Below, one piece after another: positions 11,228-20,819 of a DNA stretch of 64,000 bases. Below the pieces are notes generated by a model that was not told the DNA's origin, made no database searches, and saw nothing but the letters and a program-made list of their open reading frames with translations. Position 1 is the stretch's first letter, and every line of letters starts with the position of its first letter. The position numbers and the translations under genes are program-made. Origin of the DNA: Tolypeutes matacus (Eukaryota > Chordata > Mammalia > Cingulata > Chlamyphoridae); NCBI GenBank assembly GCA_026826555.1, contig JAKSZT010037307.1:219394-283393 (forward strand), written 5' to 3'.

Positions 11228-11274
<47 letters not shown>
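11204..11274 (+). repeat. (GT)n-(GA)n compound microsatellite
   Basis: A GT tract interrupted by 'catgtgc' runs straight into a (GA)n tract. The frames translated through it are artefacts. Confidence 0.9.
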
Positions 11275-11277
<3 letters not shown>

Positions 11278-11570
11278 CAGAGAGACATGACAGTTATTTG
11301 AGATATAACCTAAGAATTTCCCAAAGTTGCTTGAAAGCCTAAATGGCAGGGTACCAGTTTTTTTGAGAGAAAGGAAGAAGACAAATAGTGATAAGCCAAA
11401 TTCTAATAACAAATAGATAAAAATAGGATCTATCCACTTTATGAAAAGACATAGAAGCCCTGGCCACACACTAAAAGGAGACAAGATAACACAAAGTTGG
11501 AGTGAGGAGCTAGGAAAGGTGGAACTTTCCCAAAGGAGGATGGAAATGGGAGGAGGAAGATGTGGCCCTT
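11275..11570. other. No gene recognised
   Basis: Unique-looking sequence between the microsatellite and the minisatellite. No exon is apparent. Confidence 0.3.
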
Positions 11571-11574
11571 CCAA

Positions 11575-12300
11575 AGTCCATGAAGTTGCCAAATGTGCAG
11601 ATATATCCTTTGTCAGTACATGTAAGGGCAGGTCCAGCCATGGGGGATATTCAGCCATGAGTGAGGATGTACAACTATGGGTAGGGATGTCCAGCCATTG
11701 ATAAGATGTTCTGCCATAGATGGGGATGTCCAGTCATTGAGAAGTGTCCATACATTGATAAGGTAGCCAATCATGGAGGGGATATTCAGCTATTGGTGAT
11801 GGATGTCCAGTGATAGCTGGGAATGTCCAGTCATGGGTAGCAATGCGCCACCATGGGTGGGATGTCCAGCCCTGGGTGGAGATGTTCATCCATGAAGGGG
11901 GATGTCTGGTCATGATTTGGAGTGGCCTGCCATGGGTGGTATTTCCAGTCCTTGGTGAGGTGTCCAGCTATGAGTGAGGATTCCAGACTTGAATGGGGCT
12001 GCCTGATTGAGAGTAGTCATGTCCAGCTATACATGTAGATTTACACAAATGCATCAAGATACCGAGCTGTACTATATCCAATTATGCCAGGAGATGTGTA
12101 GCTAGTCAAGAAGATGAACAGCCATGGCTGCAGTTATCTCTTTCAGAAGAGAGAATGTCCAATCATGTTTGAAATTTTGTCCAATAATGTGTTAGACTAT
12201 CCAACCATGAATGGGGCTATCTCTATGCATATGGGTATCCAGCCAGGCAGAGATGTTCAGTCATCTGAAGGGTGTCCTGAGAAGATGGGAGGGGAGGCAT
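11575..12300 (+). repeat. Degenerate minisatellite, about 22-bp unit
   Basis: A loosely repeated unit close to GGGGATGTCCAGCCATGGGT runs for about 700 bp, perhaps 30 copies. Clear examples lie near 11678 (ggatgtccagccattgat), 11724, 11827, 11861 and 11958. Unit length drifts between about 18 and 23 bp and many units carry substitutions, so the array is old. All six frames are interrupted, and period and content do not suggest protein. It ends near the GTGTCCTGAGAAG at 12269. Confidence 0.8.
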
Positions 12301-12820
12301 AGCTGGGGTCTCCTGAACTGCTGATATCTGCTTCCATAGGATGCACCCCCTGTCTACCAACATCCACAGTATCATGAGGTTTGCAAACCTCAAATTCCTG
12401 CTCCAAAAGGTTAGCCTCCTGTCCTTCGCCTGGTGATCCATTTTTCACTTCTCTCTGGGTGCTTGAAAAATAAAGAACTGAGACATCCCAGACCCACTGG
12501 CCTCCAACCCCAGGCTGACAGAGTGGGGCCACAGGACCATACTCATCAGAGCAGCAGCCCAGAGGATTCATAATACGAAACCCTCTCCTACACTCAACTC
12601 CAAGGGAGGGTAAAAAGGGATGGTACCAGGGCTGAACACTTGAACTTTGGCTTCATGTCAGCCTTGAGGCTCAGTTTCTCATTTACAGACAGGAACAATG
12701 ACATACAGCCATTGTCAGCCTGGATCAAAGTCTTTGGAGTCTGAGGATTTGAAGAGTTTGTGAGACATGAAGTAACTGGCCACATATTTATTGGGGCAGA
12801 GGAGCCAATTGTCTTCATGG
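12301..12820. other. No gene recognised; may include IQCF3-like 3' flank on the minus strand
   Basis: The stretch immediately downstream (minus strand sense) of the IQCF-like pseudogene would correspond to its 3' flank. I could not identify any further coding block. AATAAA at 12468 is on the plus strand and not linked to a gene I can see. Confidence 0.3.
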
Positions 12821-12827
12821 GGTCTCT

Positions 12828-13160
12828 TCACAATAGAACTTCAATGTGGAACTCCAGCTGGTTGAAAGTGATTCCATATTGTTCCTGGAAAAGACCATGG
12901 GTCTCTAGTGGGCTTGGATCATGCACCACAACTCTTGGCAGAGGTGTGGATGGATACACCACACTGGAAACAAGGACTGCAGCCTGACCACCTGGTTTAT
13001 ATAGAACCCCCATACCTGCCTCCAAGCTGCAGGCCATTTCTATTTCACCACCTTGCCAGCCTTTACCAGCACTAAATGATCAAAGTCTTGAGTGCCACAT
13101 GCAGCAGTGTCCACTCCAGTGTGTCACATCACCAAGCAGAATCTTTATGGCTGCTTTGTT
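12828..13160 (-). pseudogene. IQCF3: IQCF3-like IQ-motif gene, decayed last exon
   Basis: On the minus strand from about 13157 the sequence begins KAAIKI, the same opening as exon 2 of the intact plus-strand IQCF gene at 41689. It then follows the DNA of that exon (repeat block, 'ctgctgca-gtggcactca', 'gatcatt-agtgctgg') with a frameshift after KAAIKI and in-frame stops where Gln and Trp codons are expected (near 13060-13075). The last part, 12828-12915, is open and ends THGLFQEQY...NQLEFHIEVLL, resembling the C-terminus of IQCF3 (…EFHIEILSI). IQCF proteins are small testis IQ-motif (calmodulin-binding) proteins. The first coding exon was not found. The choice of IQCF3 over another paralogue rests on the C-terminus and on the orientation relative to the intact gene. 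Confidence 0.7.
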
Positions 13161-13184
13161 CTGCTGGCTGTCCTTTGGTCTTTA

Positions 13185-13800
13185 GAAAACATAGTCTCTT
13201 AGGGAAATTACTGTCTTATTATTGATGTCTGGCTTAATTCAACTGCGGTCATAAAACATCATCTGTATAATTTAAATTCTTTGGAATTTGCTGAGACTTG
13301 CCTTATGGCCCAGCATATAGTCAATTTTGTTAAATATTCCATGTGTAATTAAAAAATAAGGTGTATTTTATCGTTGTTGACTGAAGTACTGTCTATCTAA
13401 TTAGGACAATGTTGTTAATCATCTTGTTCAAATATTCCATATCTTTACTGAGAGAAGTGTGTTAAAATCTCCCACTATAATTGTGGATTTGTATATTTCA
13501 GGGTTTATAATTTTCAATCCTTTAACTTTCAGTCTTTCTGAGTATATGTAATTTAGAGGTGTCTCTTATAAGCAGCATGTCATTTTCTTAAAATTCCTGT
13601 CTGACAATCTTTATCTTTTAATAGGAGTCCTTAGTCCATTTACATTTAATGTAATTACTGGTATATTTCCTTCATCTGTTCTATTTTCCCCCATTTCTTT
13701 CCTTCTTTTGACTAGAGTTTTTATTATGTAATTCCATTCCTACTTTTGCCTACCCTCATTACCTTGGAAGTTAAACCCTTTTTTTTACCATTCATTTAGT
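13185..13800 (-). repeat. Antisense old L1/HAL1-class fragment
   Basis: Phrases such as 'gagagaagtgtgttaaaatc', 'tcccactataattgtgg' and 'aggagtccttagtccattt' are typical of antisense ORF2-type sequence from old L1-class repeats. It continues beyond the hAT relic at 14155. Confidence 0.65.
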
Positions 13801-13811
13801 GATTACCTTAG

Positions 13812-14150
13812 GTGAGCACTATCCAATAGAAATATAAGGTGAGTCACAAATTTAAGCCATATATGTGATTTTTAATTTTCTACTAGCCACAGTAAAAAAG
13901 AAAAAAAGACAGAAGTTAAATTAATGTTAATAAAATATTTTACTTAATACAATATACCCAAAATATTATGATTTCAAAATATAATCAGTATAAACTTATT
14001 ATTATTTTCTCATTTTTTGTACTGTCTTTGAAATCATGTACATATTTTACATTTATAGCATATCTCAATTAGTATTAGCCAATTTCAAGTCTCAATAGTC
14101 ACATGTGACTAGTGGCTACCATATTGAATGGGAAGCCTTAGAAAATACAA
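13812..14150. mobile_element. Non-autonomous hAT-Charlie-type (MER) element
   Basis: The left end reads GCACTATCCAATAGAAATAT and the right end 'agtggctaccatattgaatg', imperfect inverted complements around an AT-rich core with the 'tagccaca' and 'cacatgtgactagtggc' blocks. This is the layout of small Charlie-related MER elements. It is nested in antisense L1-class sequence. The exact MER number is not secure. Confidence 0.6.
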
Positions 14151-14154
14151 CATG

Positions 14155-14790
14155 CATCCTTAACATATAAAAGTCTAACATAAATTTTGTTCTTTTATCT
14201 TTCCAGACAACGCAAGGAGTTCAGAACATTTTAACTCCATTTAATCTCCTTTTCATCTTATATAATTGTTGTTTTATGCAGTCCATATTAATTTGTTTTT
14301 TTTCCCACATATTTACTATTTTCATTGCTCTTGCCTCTCTGCCTAACACCTAGGTTCATTCCTTCTGCCTTAATATCCTTTAGTACTTCTTTTAGTGTTA
14401 GTCTGCTGGTGATTAGTTTTTGTCTTAAAAGGTCTCTGTTTCATCATCATTGAAGGATTGTTTCAGCAGGTAGACCAGCAGTTGTTTTTTTTTGTTTGTT
14501 TGTTTGTTTTTTCTTCAGTCCTTATCAAATCATTGTCTTCTTGTTTACATTGCTTCTATTGAAAAGTCAGCTGTTAGTCTAATTGTTGCTCCTTTGAAGT
14601 AATCAAACTTGTTCTCTATCTTTTTGAGAGTTTTCTCTTTCTCTTTGGTTTTCATCAGTTCTATAGGAATAACCTAGGTGTGGTTTTCTTTTTCTTTTTT
14701 TTCTCCTCAGGATTTATGGGGCTTCTTTTTTTATTAGAGAAGTTGTAGGTTTACAGAAAAATAATGGATAAAATAGAGGTTTCCTATATA
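14155..14790 (-). repeat. Antisense L1/HAL1-class sequence continuing to an L1 3' UTR
   Basis: The run from 'cagacaacgcaaggagttc' through 'gtctgctggtgattag' and 'gaaaagtcagctgttag' is typical of antisense old L1-class DNA. From 14725 ('agaagttgtaggtttacag') it matches the antisense 3' UTR start seen again at 16215. An (TTTG)n tract lies at 14482-14510. Confidence 0.6.
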
Positions 14791-14795
14791 TCACC

Positions 14796-15390
14796 TGTCA
14801 CAGTTTGAGATTATTTTTGTGAATCCCAAAAAGATAAAGATTGTGTTTGCAAACTATTCTGGGTGTGATACCCTTTGATTATATTGGATTCAGTTGAGGG
14901 GGCCCTTGATTAAATTAACTGTTAAGATTAGGGCTTTAATTTGGCCATGTCAGTAAGGCGTGACTCAGGTTGAGTCCTCACCCCTTAGGCGGGCCAAAAT
15001 AAACAGACACTCAAGGACACATGGGAAGAGATAGAGCTGTCATTTTTTGATCCTGGGGCCCCAGGGAGAGATGAGCCATTCATCTGATAGTTTGCAGCTG
15101 ACCTTGGGAAAAGAACAGAACAGCTGAGAAGGCCTGAAAAGAAATGAACCCTATGCCAGGAGAGAGAGGAAGCCCTGGGAGACAAGCCCTATGCCATCCT
15201 GTAGCTGAGAGGAAGCCCAGAGGGGAGGGTGGAACCCTTGCAGAGATCAGCAACCATCTCCCTTCAACACCTTGAGTTGGACTCTTTAGGGCCTTGTCAC
15301 TTGTAAGCTTTTACCCCAAATAAATACCCTTTATAAAAGCCAACAGGGTTCTGGTACTTTGCATCAGCTCCCCTTTGGCTGACTTATATA
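14796..15390 (+). mobile_element. Solo MaLR-like LTR (xenarthran type), copy 2
   Basis: It starts TGTCACAGTTTGAGAT and ends GGCTGACTTATATA. Flanks TCACC (14791-14795) and CCACC (15391-15395) are a 5-bp duplication with one change. Near the end, AATAAATACCCTTTATAAA at 15320 is the conserved polyadenylation region shared with the copies at 24295 and 52022. It interrupts an antisense L1 3' UTR that continues at 15396. No internal sequence is present. Confidence 0.75.
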
Positions 15391-15395
15391 CCACC

Positions 15396-15685
15396 TTTAT
15401 CATTAATACCTTGCATTAGTATGATATATTTGTTACACCTGATAAAAAATCATTTTTATACTTTGTACTATTAAGTATAGTCCATGGTTTACATTAGGGT
15501 TCACTGTTTGTAGTGAATCTGTGATCTGTGGTTTTATGTCTTTCCTCAGTTTCAGAAAGTTCTCTGCCTCATTCTCTTTCCTCTTCTTCTTAGATGAGAT
15601 TCTAATTATATCTGCTGGGCCCTTTCACTATGTCCCCTGTGTCTTTTATCCTCTCTTTTGCTTTTCCATCTTTGTGCACTTTAGT
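15396..15685 (-). repeat. Antisense L1-class 3' UTR and downstream L1/HAL1 fragment
   Basis: The text 'gtactattaagtatagtcc' and 'tagggttcactg' parallels 16378-16410, so this is the antisense L1 3' UTR split by the LTR at 14796. From 15515 it resembles the antisense HAL1-class sequence that resumes after the DAS-SINE at 16086. Confidence 0.5.
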
Positions 15686-16085
15686 CTTTTTTTTTTTTTT
15701 TTTTTTTGAGATTTATTTATTTATTCCCCACCACCACCCCTCGTTTTTTGCACTCCCTGTCTGCTCTCTGTGTGTTCTTCTGTGTCTGCTTGTCTTCTCT
15801 TTAAGCAATACCGGGAACTGATCCTGGGACCTTCCAGAATGGAAGAGAAGTGCTCAATCTCTTGTACCACCTCAGCTCCCTGGTCTGCTGCATCTCTTAT
15901 TTTCTCTCTGTATCTCTTTTTGTCGTGTCATCTTGCTGCGCCAGCTCTCCGCTTGGGCCAGCACGCTTGTCCAGGCCAGCTCTCACATGGGCCAGCTTGC
16001 TTTCACCAGGAAGCCCGGAAATCGAACCCTGGACCTTCCATATGGTAGATGGGAGCCCAATCGCTTGAGCCACATCTGCTTCCCA
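15686..16085 (-). mobile_element. Dimeric DAS-type SINE, antisense
   Basis: It begins with a T-run (15686-15707), the reversed A tail, then TTTATTTATTTATTC. Two minus-strand B-box complements are visible: 'gggaactgatcctggg' near 15813 and 'atcgaaccctgg' near 16020. The tRNA head ends AGCCACATCTGCTTCC at about 16066-16082. The two tRNA-like modules about 200 bp apart fit a dimeric member of the DAS family, like the plus-strand copy at 56930. Confidence 0.8.
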
Positions 16086-16200
16086 CTTTATTCTTTATGT
16101 TTTCTCCTGACATCTTCAAGTTCACAAATTCTCCCTTCAGCTCTAATCTGCTTCTAATGTCATCTGTTGAATTTCTAATTTAGGTTATTTGTTTTTATGT
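16086..16200 (-). repeat. Antisense L1/HAL1-class fragment continuing after the SINE
   Basis: 'tttctcctgacatcttcaag' and 'ctaatttaggttatttg' continue the sequence broken at 15685. Confidence 0.45.
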
Positions 16201-16207
16201 TCTAAAA

Positions 16208-16640
16208 TTACTATGTGATACTTTTTTTTAGAGAAGGTGCAGGTTTACAGAAAAATCATGCAGAAAATAGAATTCCCATATATGTCCCTCACACACACAC
16301 AGTTTTCCCTATTATTAACCCTTTATGGTAACTTTGTTACAATTGATGAAACAACATATTTTAATTACATTATTACCTATAGTCCATAGTTTATATTGGG
16401 GTTCACCATATTGTACAATGTTACAGCTTTTAAATTTTTTATTCTTGTAACATATATACAAACTAAAATCTCCCCTTTTAACCATATTAAGTATTTAATT
16501 CAGTGGTAATTATGTCATCACCACCATCCATTACCAAAACTTGTCCACCACCCTAAACAGAAATTCCATACCAATTAAGTATTAACTCCCCATTCCCGAT
16601 CCTCACCTCAGGCCCTGGTAACTTGTATTCTAGTTTCTGA
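16208..16640 (-). repeat. Antisense L1 3' UTR and 3' end of ORF2
   Basis: It opens with 'gagaaggtgcaggtttacag' and proceeds through 'cccatatatgtccctc', 'gtccatagtttatattgg' and 'catcaccaccatccattacc'. The last block recurs at 25590 in another antisense L1, where it lies next to ORF2 C-terminal code. This is a 5'-truncated L1 on the minus strand. Confidence 0.7.
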
Positions 16641-17580
16641 CTCCTTGTATAAAGTGCCTTCTCACAAAGACGCTGTCAAAAATTCTCCTCAAAAGTCCAG
16701 CTCCTCGGCTTTTCAGCTGCCTCTTCACCACTGCTCCCATCACCTTCACCACTACCCGGGAAGGTGAGGAACAAAATGCCAATGTTGAATTTACCTTTTT
16801 TAAAATTTTAGATTCTAGGTCCACATAGGAGGCACAACTCAGCACCTTCAGAAAACCTAAGCTTGGAATATCAATCATCTGGATTTCTCCTATTTATATG
16901 AAATATCCATCTACCTTCTGCTTCCCTACAAATGTTTCTTCAGCTTTGTCAGTTTCAATTATAGTTACATTAATTTTTGGATAATATATTTTATAGAGAA
17001 ATACATGGATTTTCATACGGTACTGGGCTCTGTGAAAAATGCACAAAATAGTCCAACAATAACAGGGTGAATTTACAGGGAACCATGTCAGCTTCCAGAA
17101 GGTCAATCTTGCTGTTGTCATATTGAAGGGAGGCTGTTCCCTTCTGGAGGCAGCAGACGTTGGGAGGCTTCTGAGAGCTTTTCGATAAGATTCTTCATTG
17201 CTCATTGGTCAAGCTGAGGATGGTGGCAGCAGTCTGGGCTAAACTGGCCAGATGCCCTGCAGCCAAGAGCTGAGAGAGATTAATGGTCCCCCCTTCCAGC
17301 CCTCACCTCCTGGGGTCTAAGCCACTCTCTTCCCACCAGCAGGGGCTGTTCTCCTTCCACAGCTGCTTGATCAGTGACCAGTCCCTGCAGCAACCGTCAT
17401 CCTTTTTCCAATCCTCCCCGTGCCTTACCCTCATCCACCACTAGGTGGTTAGCAGGTTCTTCCTTATATACCTTGTACTTCCCGGAACATCTCCTACCTC
17501 CTGACATGTGGGCCATATCAGGACAACTCGTATTCATGATCAGACGCCTTGGTCATGTCTAGAAGCAGGGAGTCTGTAGG
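16641..17580. other. No gene recognised
   Basis: Two minus-strand open frames (16630-16878 and 16894-17205) were examined; neither shows a domain or an IQ motif that would make it an upstream IQCF exon. From 17200 to 17560 the DNA is GC-richer and unique-looking. Confidence 0.35.
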
Positions 17581-17584
17581 GAAG

Positions 17585-18140
17585 TCCAGGCCTGCTTTTG
17601 CCCTTGACTCACAAGGTCTTTCCTCATTGCTGGAAATTCCCCAGCCATTCTCTCTAGGAATTTCACTTTCTGTACTCCATGTCTCCTAAATTTAGCTTTC
17701 TAACTATCCCCTACCCTCTCCCCCTCCCTTACTCCGCTTCTGCCACACCAGCCTCCTTAGCGTTCCTCAGGCATGCCAGGCACATTTCTGCTTTGGTTCC
17801 TTGACACTGATCAGCCCCAGATGGCCGCACGGCTTTCTCTGTCGCTCCTTCCTTTCACTGAAGTCTTCTCTGACCACCCAGATAAAATTGCGACCTCTTC
17901 TCCATCCCAGCATGCCCTGCTCCATCCCAGCATGCCCTGCTCCACCCCAGCATGTCTCCCTTCCCTGCTCGGTTTTTCTCCATAGCAAGTGTCACCCTCT
18001 AAGCACCCTGTACATAACTGTTCCATAAGTGCCAGAATCCTGCCTGCTTTGTCCACCGCTGGATCCCCAGCCCTGACAACGGTGGGTGGCCCATAGTGAC
18101 TGCTCAGCAAAGAAGTATTGAGTGAGTGAATCTGGTCTCA
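17585..18140 (+). repeat. L2-type LINE 3' end with a 20-bp triplication
   Basis: The stretch resembles the L2 3' region: 'cttcactgaagtcttctctgac' split by changes near 17857, and the closing 'gtccaccgctggatccccagcc', 'gtgactgctcagcaaagaag' and 'tattgagtgagtg' near 18117. At 17908-17960 the unit CCATCCCAGCATGCCCTGCT is present about three times, a local expansion inside the element. Confidence 0.65.
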
Positions 18141-18244
18141 GCAGGTTGACAAATCCCATCCCCTCCCTCCCCCTTTGCACAAGCCAGTCAGACCCAGGAC
18201 ACAGACAAGCCCTTTCTTGGACCACAGGGCCTGGTCATGGATTC

Positions 18245-18440
18245 CAAAAACACTAAGCACAGAACTTTTTTGTTCAGAGGTTCATCCATTCATTCAAGAA
18301 TTACTGAACCCCTATTATGTTTTAGATAGTTAGAAGCATCTGTCAAATCAAAAAATAAGACAGGCAAAGCCTGTACCCACATGAAGATCACATTTTGGTG
18401 AGTGAGACAGACCAATCTCACAAATATACATGCTTTCTGT
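18245..18440 (-). repeat. L2/MIR-class repeat fragment, probably antisense
   Basis: 'catccattcattcaagaatt' and 'cccctattatgttttagat' followed by 'gcctgtacccacatgaag' is the usual order of an ancient L2- or L3-type fragment found throughout mammals. Confidence 0.45.
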
Positions 18441-18564
18441 GAAGTGGGGGGCCAGTGGCCATTTGTATCCACTGTGCGCTTACGAAGATGTTTATGGATC
18501 GCATTGTCTAGTTTTAACTCTATCTCTTCTCAACATGGGCAAGTGCATTAAAAAAGAATAGACA

Positions 18565-18937
18565 TGGGTTGACGTATGGGACCCCTGCATGATGCTAGGC
18601 ATGTTTACTTTGTAAGTTCACAACTTTTACTATACACTTATTGTTTATGTATGTTCATGTATAAATGACATAAATATAATAATAAAAATAATAATAGGGT
18701 GGGTTTGGGGGGAAAATACACCAAATGTAAGATACTTTGGTTGGCAATAATATTTTGAGGATGCTCTTTCAACATTGGTTAAAAATGTTTCACAACAATG
18801 CAAGGTATTGATGGTAGGGTGAGGTATGAGAGCCCTGTATGATGATATGCATGTTTGTTTTGTAAGTTCACAACTATTACTATACACTTATTGTTTATGT
18901 ATGTTTATGTATGAGTGATATACTTAAATAAATTTTA
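18565..18937 (+). mobile_element. Retroposed dimer of an L1 3' end, 15-bp target-site duplication
   Basis: Two copies of the same L1 tail lie head to tail: 18565-18690 and 18697-18937. Each carries the TTTGTAAGTTCACAAC block (18610 and 18859) and the 'cacttattgtttatgtatg' block (18636 and 18885). The second copy begins with GGGTGGGTTTGGGGGG. The whole unit is flanked by identical 15-bp AAAAAAGAATAGACA (18550-18564 and 18938-18952), so it inserted as one piece. The same GGGTGGGTT motif follows the tail of L1-B at 51221. Confidence 0.8.
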
Positions 18938-18952
18938 AAAAAAGAATAGACA

Positions 18953-19125
18953 AGTGGGTAGATAGATAGAATGATACGGCAAATGTGGCAAAATGTTAAA
19001 ACTGGTGGATCTGGTTATCTAGCAGCTATGTGTATATGTATGCTATGTTGGCATTCTCTGTATGGATTTGACATTATTTTTGCATTTGTCCTATAAGTTT
19101 GAAATTATTTCAAAATAAGAGGTTA
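18953..19125 (+). repeat. Old L1/HAL1-class 3' end
   Basis: 'ggcaaatgtggcaaaatg' at 18977 followed by 'tggatttgacattattttt' and 'tttgaaattatttcaaaat' is the 3' end of an old L1/HAL1-class element. The dimeric tail at 18565 inserted just inside it. A short (TA)n follows at 19130-19143. Confidence 0.6.
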
Positions 19126-19144
19126 AATGTATATATATATATAT

Positions 19145-19346
19145 TCCTGCAAAAATCTGTGGGCTGAAATTTACCTAATCCAGGAGTTCTAGAAACCAAA
19201 AGAAAGGCAGTGCTAATATTTTTCTCGCCCCTAGAGGGAGCTCCTCATCAGCCAAATTAAGATGTCTTAGACAATGCTTTCAGAAAATATTTTGAAATGT
19301 TTTCTTTTTATGTGATTTTTCTTGCCAAAAGGAATGTGAGTCACAC

Positions 19347-19380
<34 letters not shown>

Positions 19381-19740
19381 CATATTTGCACACTTAAAAG
19401 TTTGGAAACATCATTTTCTCACCAACTTATCACTTATCGTCCCAATTTTATTATATTTGGGGGGGGGTACATTTATTAAAAATATAAAAATGCAACACTT
19501 TCTGATTATATAACAGCTGATTGTCATTAGAGGATGTGGGGTTTTCTACCCAGAGTTCAATGAAAACTTCTGCGTAAATGGTAGATGCATCTGGAAAGTG
19601 AAGTGTCTTGAATTAGGAGGTGGACCCAGCTGTGCTCACCTTCCCCCAAGTCATAGGTCTTTGTGAGGTCTTTTCCAGTTTCAACAGCCATTGAAATTAA
19701 TCAAAGGGAACTGAGCTTAAAGGCCAGACCACATCAGATC
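19145..19740. other. No gene recognised; poly(A) run at 19350-19377
   Basis: A 27-base A run and a G run at 19459-19466 are the only obvious structures. Confidence 0.35.
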
Positions 19741-19744
19741 ACAG

Positions 19745-20140
19745 TAGGACAAAGGGTTAAAACAGGACCCCCCAAAATAAACAAGTATAAGAAGAAAAAA
19801 TAGCTACCCAGTAGAAACACAGGCAAAAAGGTATGAGCAAAGAGTTCATAAAAGAAGCAGCAGGAAAAAAGGACTGTGAGCATATGCAAAAATGCCCAAC
19901 TCACCCATAAAAAATCGGTGATGACAGGTCTTCCATGTTGGCAAGGGTGGAGACAAACAGGCAGTATCATACGTTGTTGGTCCAAATATACATCGGCAAG
20001 TCCTCTTTGGACAGCAAATTGACAATAACCTTCAAAACTAAAAATACACATACTCGTTGAGCCAGCATTTCTACTTTGGGAATTTTTCCTATAGAAATAT
20101 TCCTAAAAGTTAGCACCCAATTGACACTAAAATCAACACA
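19745..20140 (+). repeat. Old L1 ORF2 C-terminal fragment
   Basis: 'ggacagcaaattgacaataac' and the block from 'tgagccagcatttctacttt' to 'cctatagaaatattcctaa' are typical of the ORF2 3' region of old L1s. The frame is broken. Confidence 0.6.
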
Positions 20141-20259
20141 AGAAGAGAAAATGATAGGCCAATCTGATTTATGAACCCACACGCAAATATTAAATCAAAT
20201 CCAATGGTAACTTCAAGTAATACACGGAATGAATAGGATTTATCCTAGGAATGTAAGTG

Positions 20260-20760
20260 TATTCGTCCTTGTTCTTAACTACAAGCAACATAAACTGAGT
20301 CATATTTATTTAAGCAGAAAATAAATTGACTGAGACAATATTTAGTAGCTCACCAAATTGTCAGGAATCCTGGGACCAGGCTCAGAAAACAGGCAGATCA
20401 AAGAGGAGCTACCTCTCTAGACCACAGCATACACCAAGCCTCAGAACCAGGCTGAGGAGGGTCCCACCACCTGCACAAAGAATGCTCTCCTGGTCCTCTG
20501 GATCCCAAGCTCCAGGTTGAAAATCCCTAGTGGATACATCTGATTGGCCAAACCTGGTCACATGTCAGCCCAAAGAGCTAGGGGAGCTGGGAAAGGGAGA
20601 AACTGGCATTTTCAGCCCTGCAATTAGAGACAGCATGTCACCCACCAGGGCAAGTAAGGGGAGGATGTGCCAAAATGGAGAAAGGGCTCAGGTGTCAAGG
20701 AGCCTAAAATATGGCCAAGGCCCACCATTGCCAGGAGGTTTCCTCTTTTAATGTAATTTG
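20260..20760. repeat. Probable unclassified old repeat
   Basis: The sequence from TTCTTAACTACAAGCAACAT to the 'catgtcagcccaaagag' and 'gggaggatgtgccaaaatgg' blocks has the layout of an old MER-type repeat (own-sequence strand unclear). I cannot name it. Confidence 0.3.
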
Positions 20761-20819
20761 CAACACAAACAGATCAAAGAAGAAAACCATGTAATCCTTT
20801 CTGCGGTTGTAAAAAGAAA

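Noticed and set aside
11575..12300. CRISPR-like array
   Set aside because: The units are contiguous, degenerate and lack unique spacers of constant length; the host is a mammal.
16630..17205. Two minus-strand ORFs upstream of the IQCF3-like pseudogene, as missing first exons
   Set aside because: No similarity to the lysine/arginine-rich N-termini of IQCF proteins, and no splice donor in a suitable phase that I could identify.
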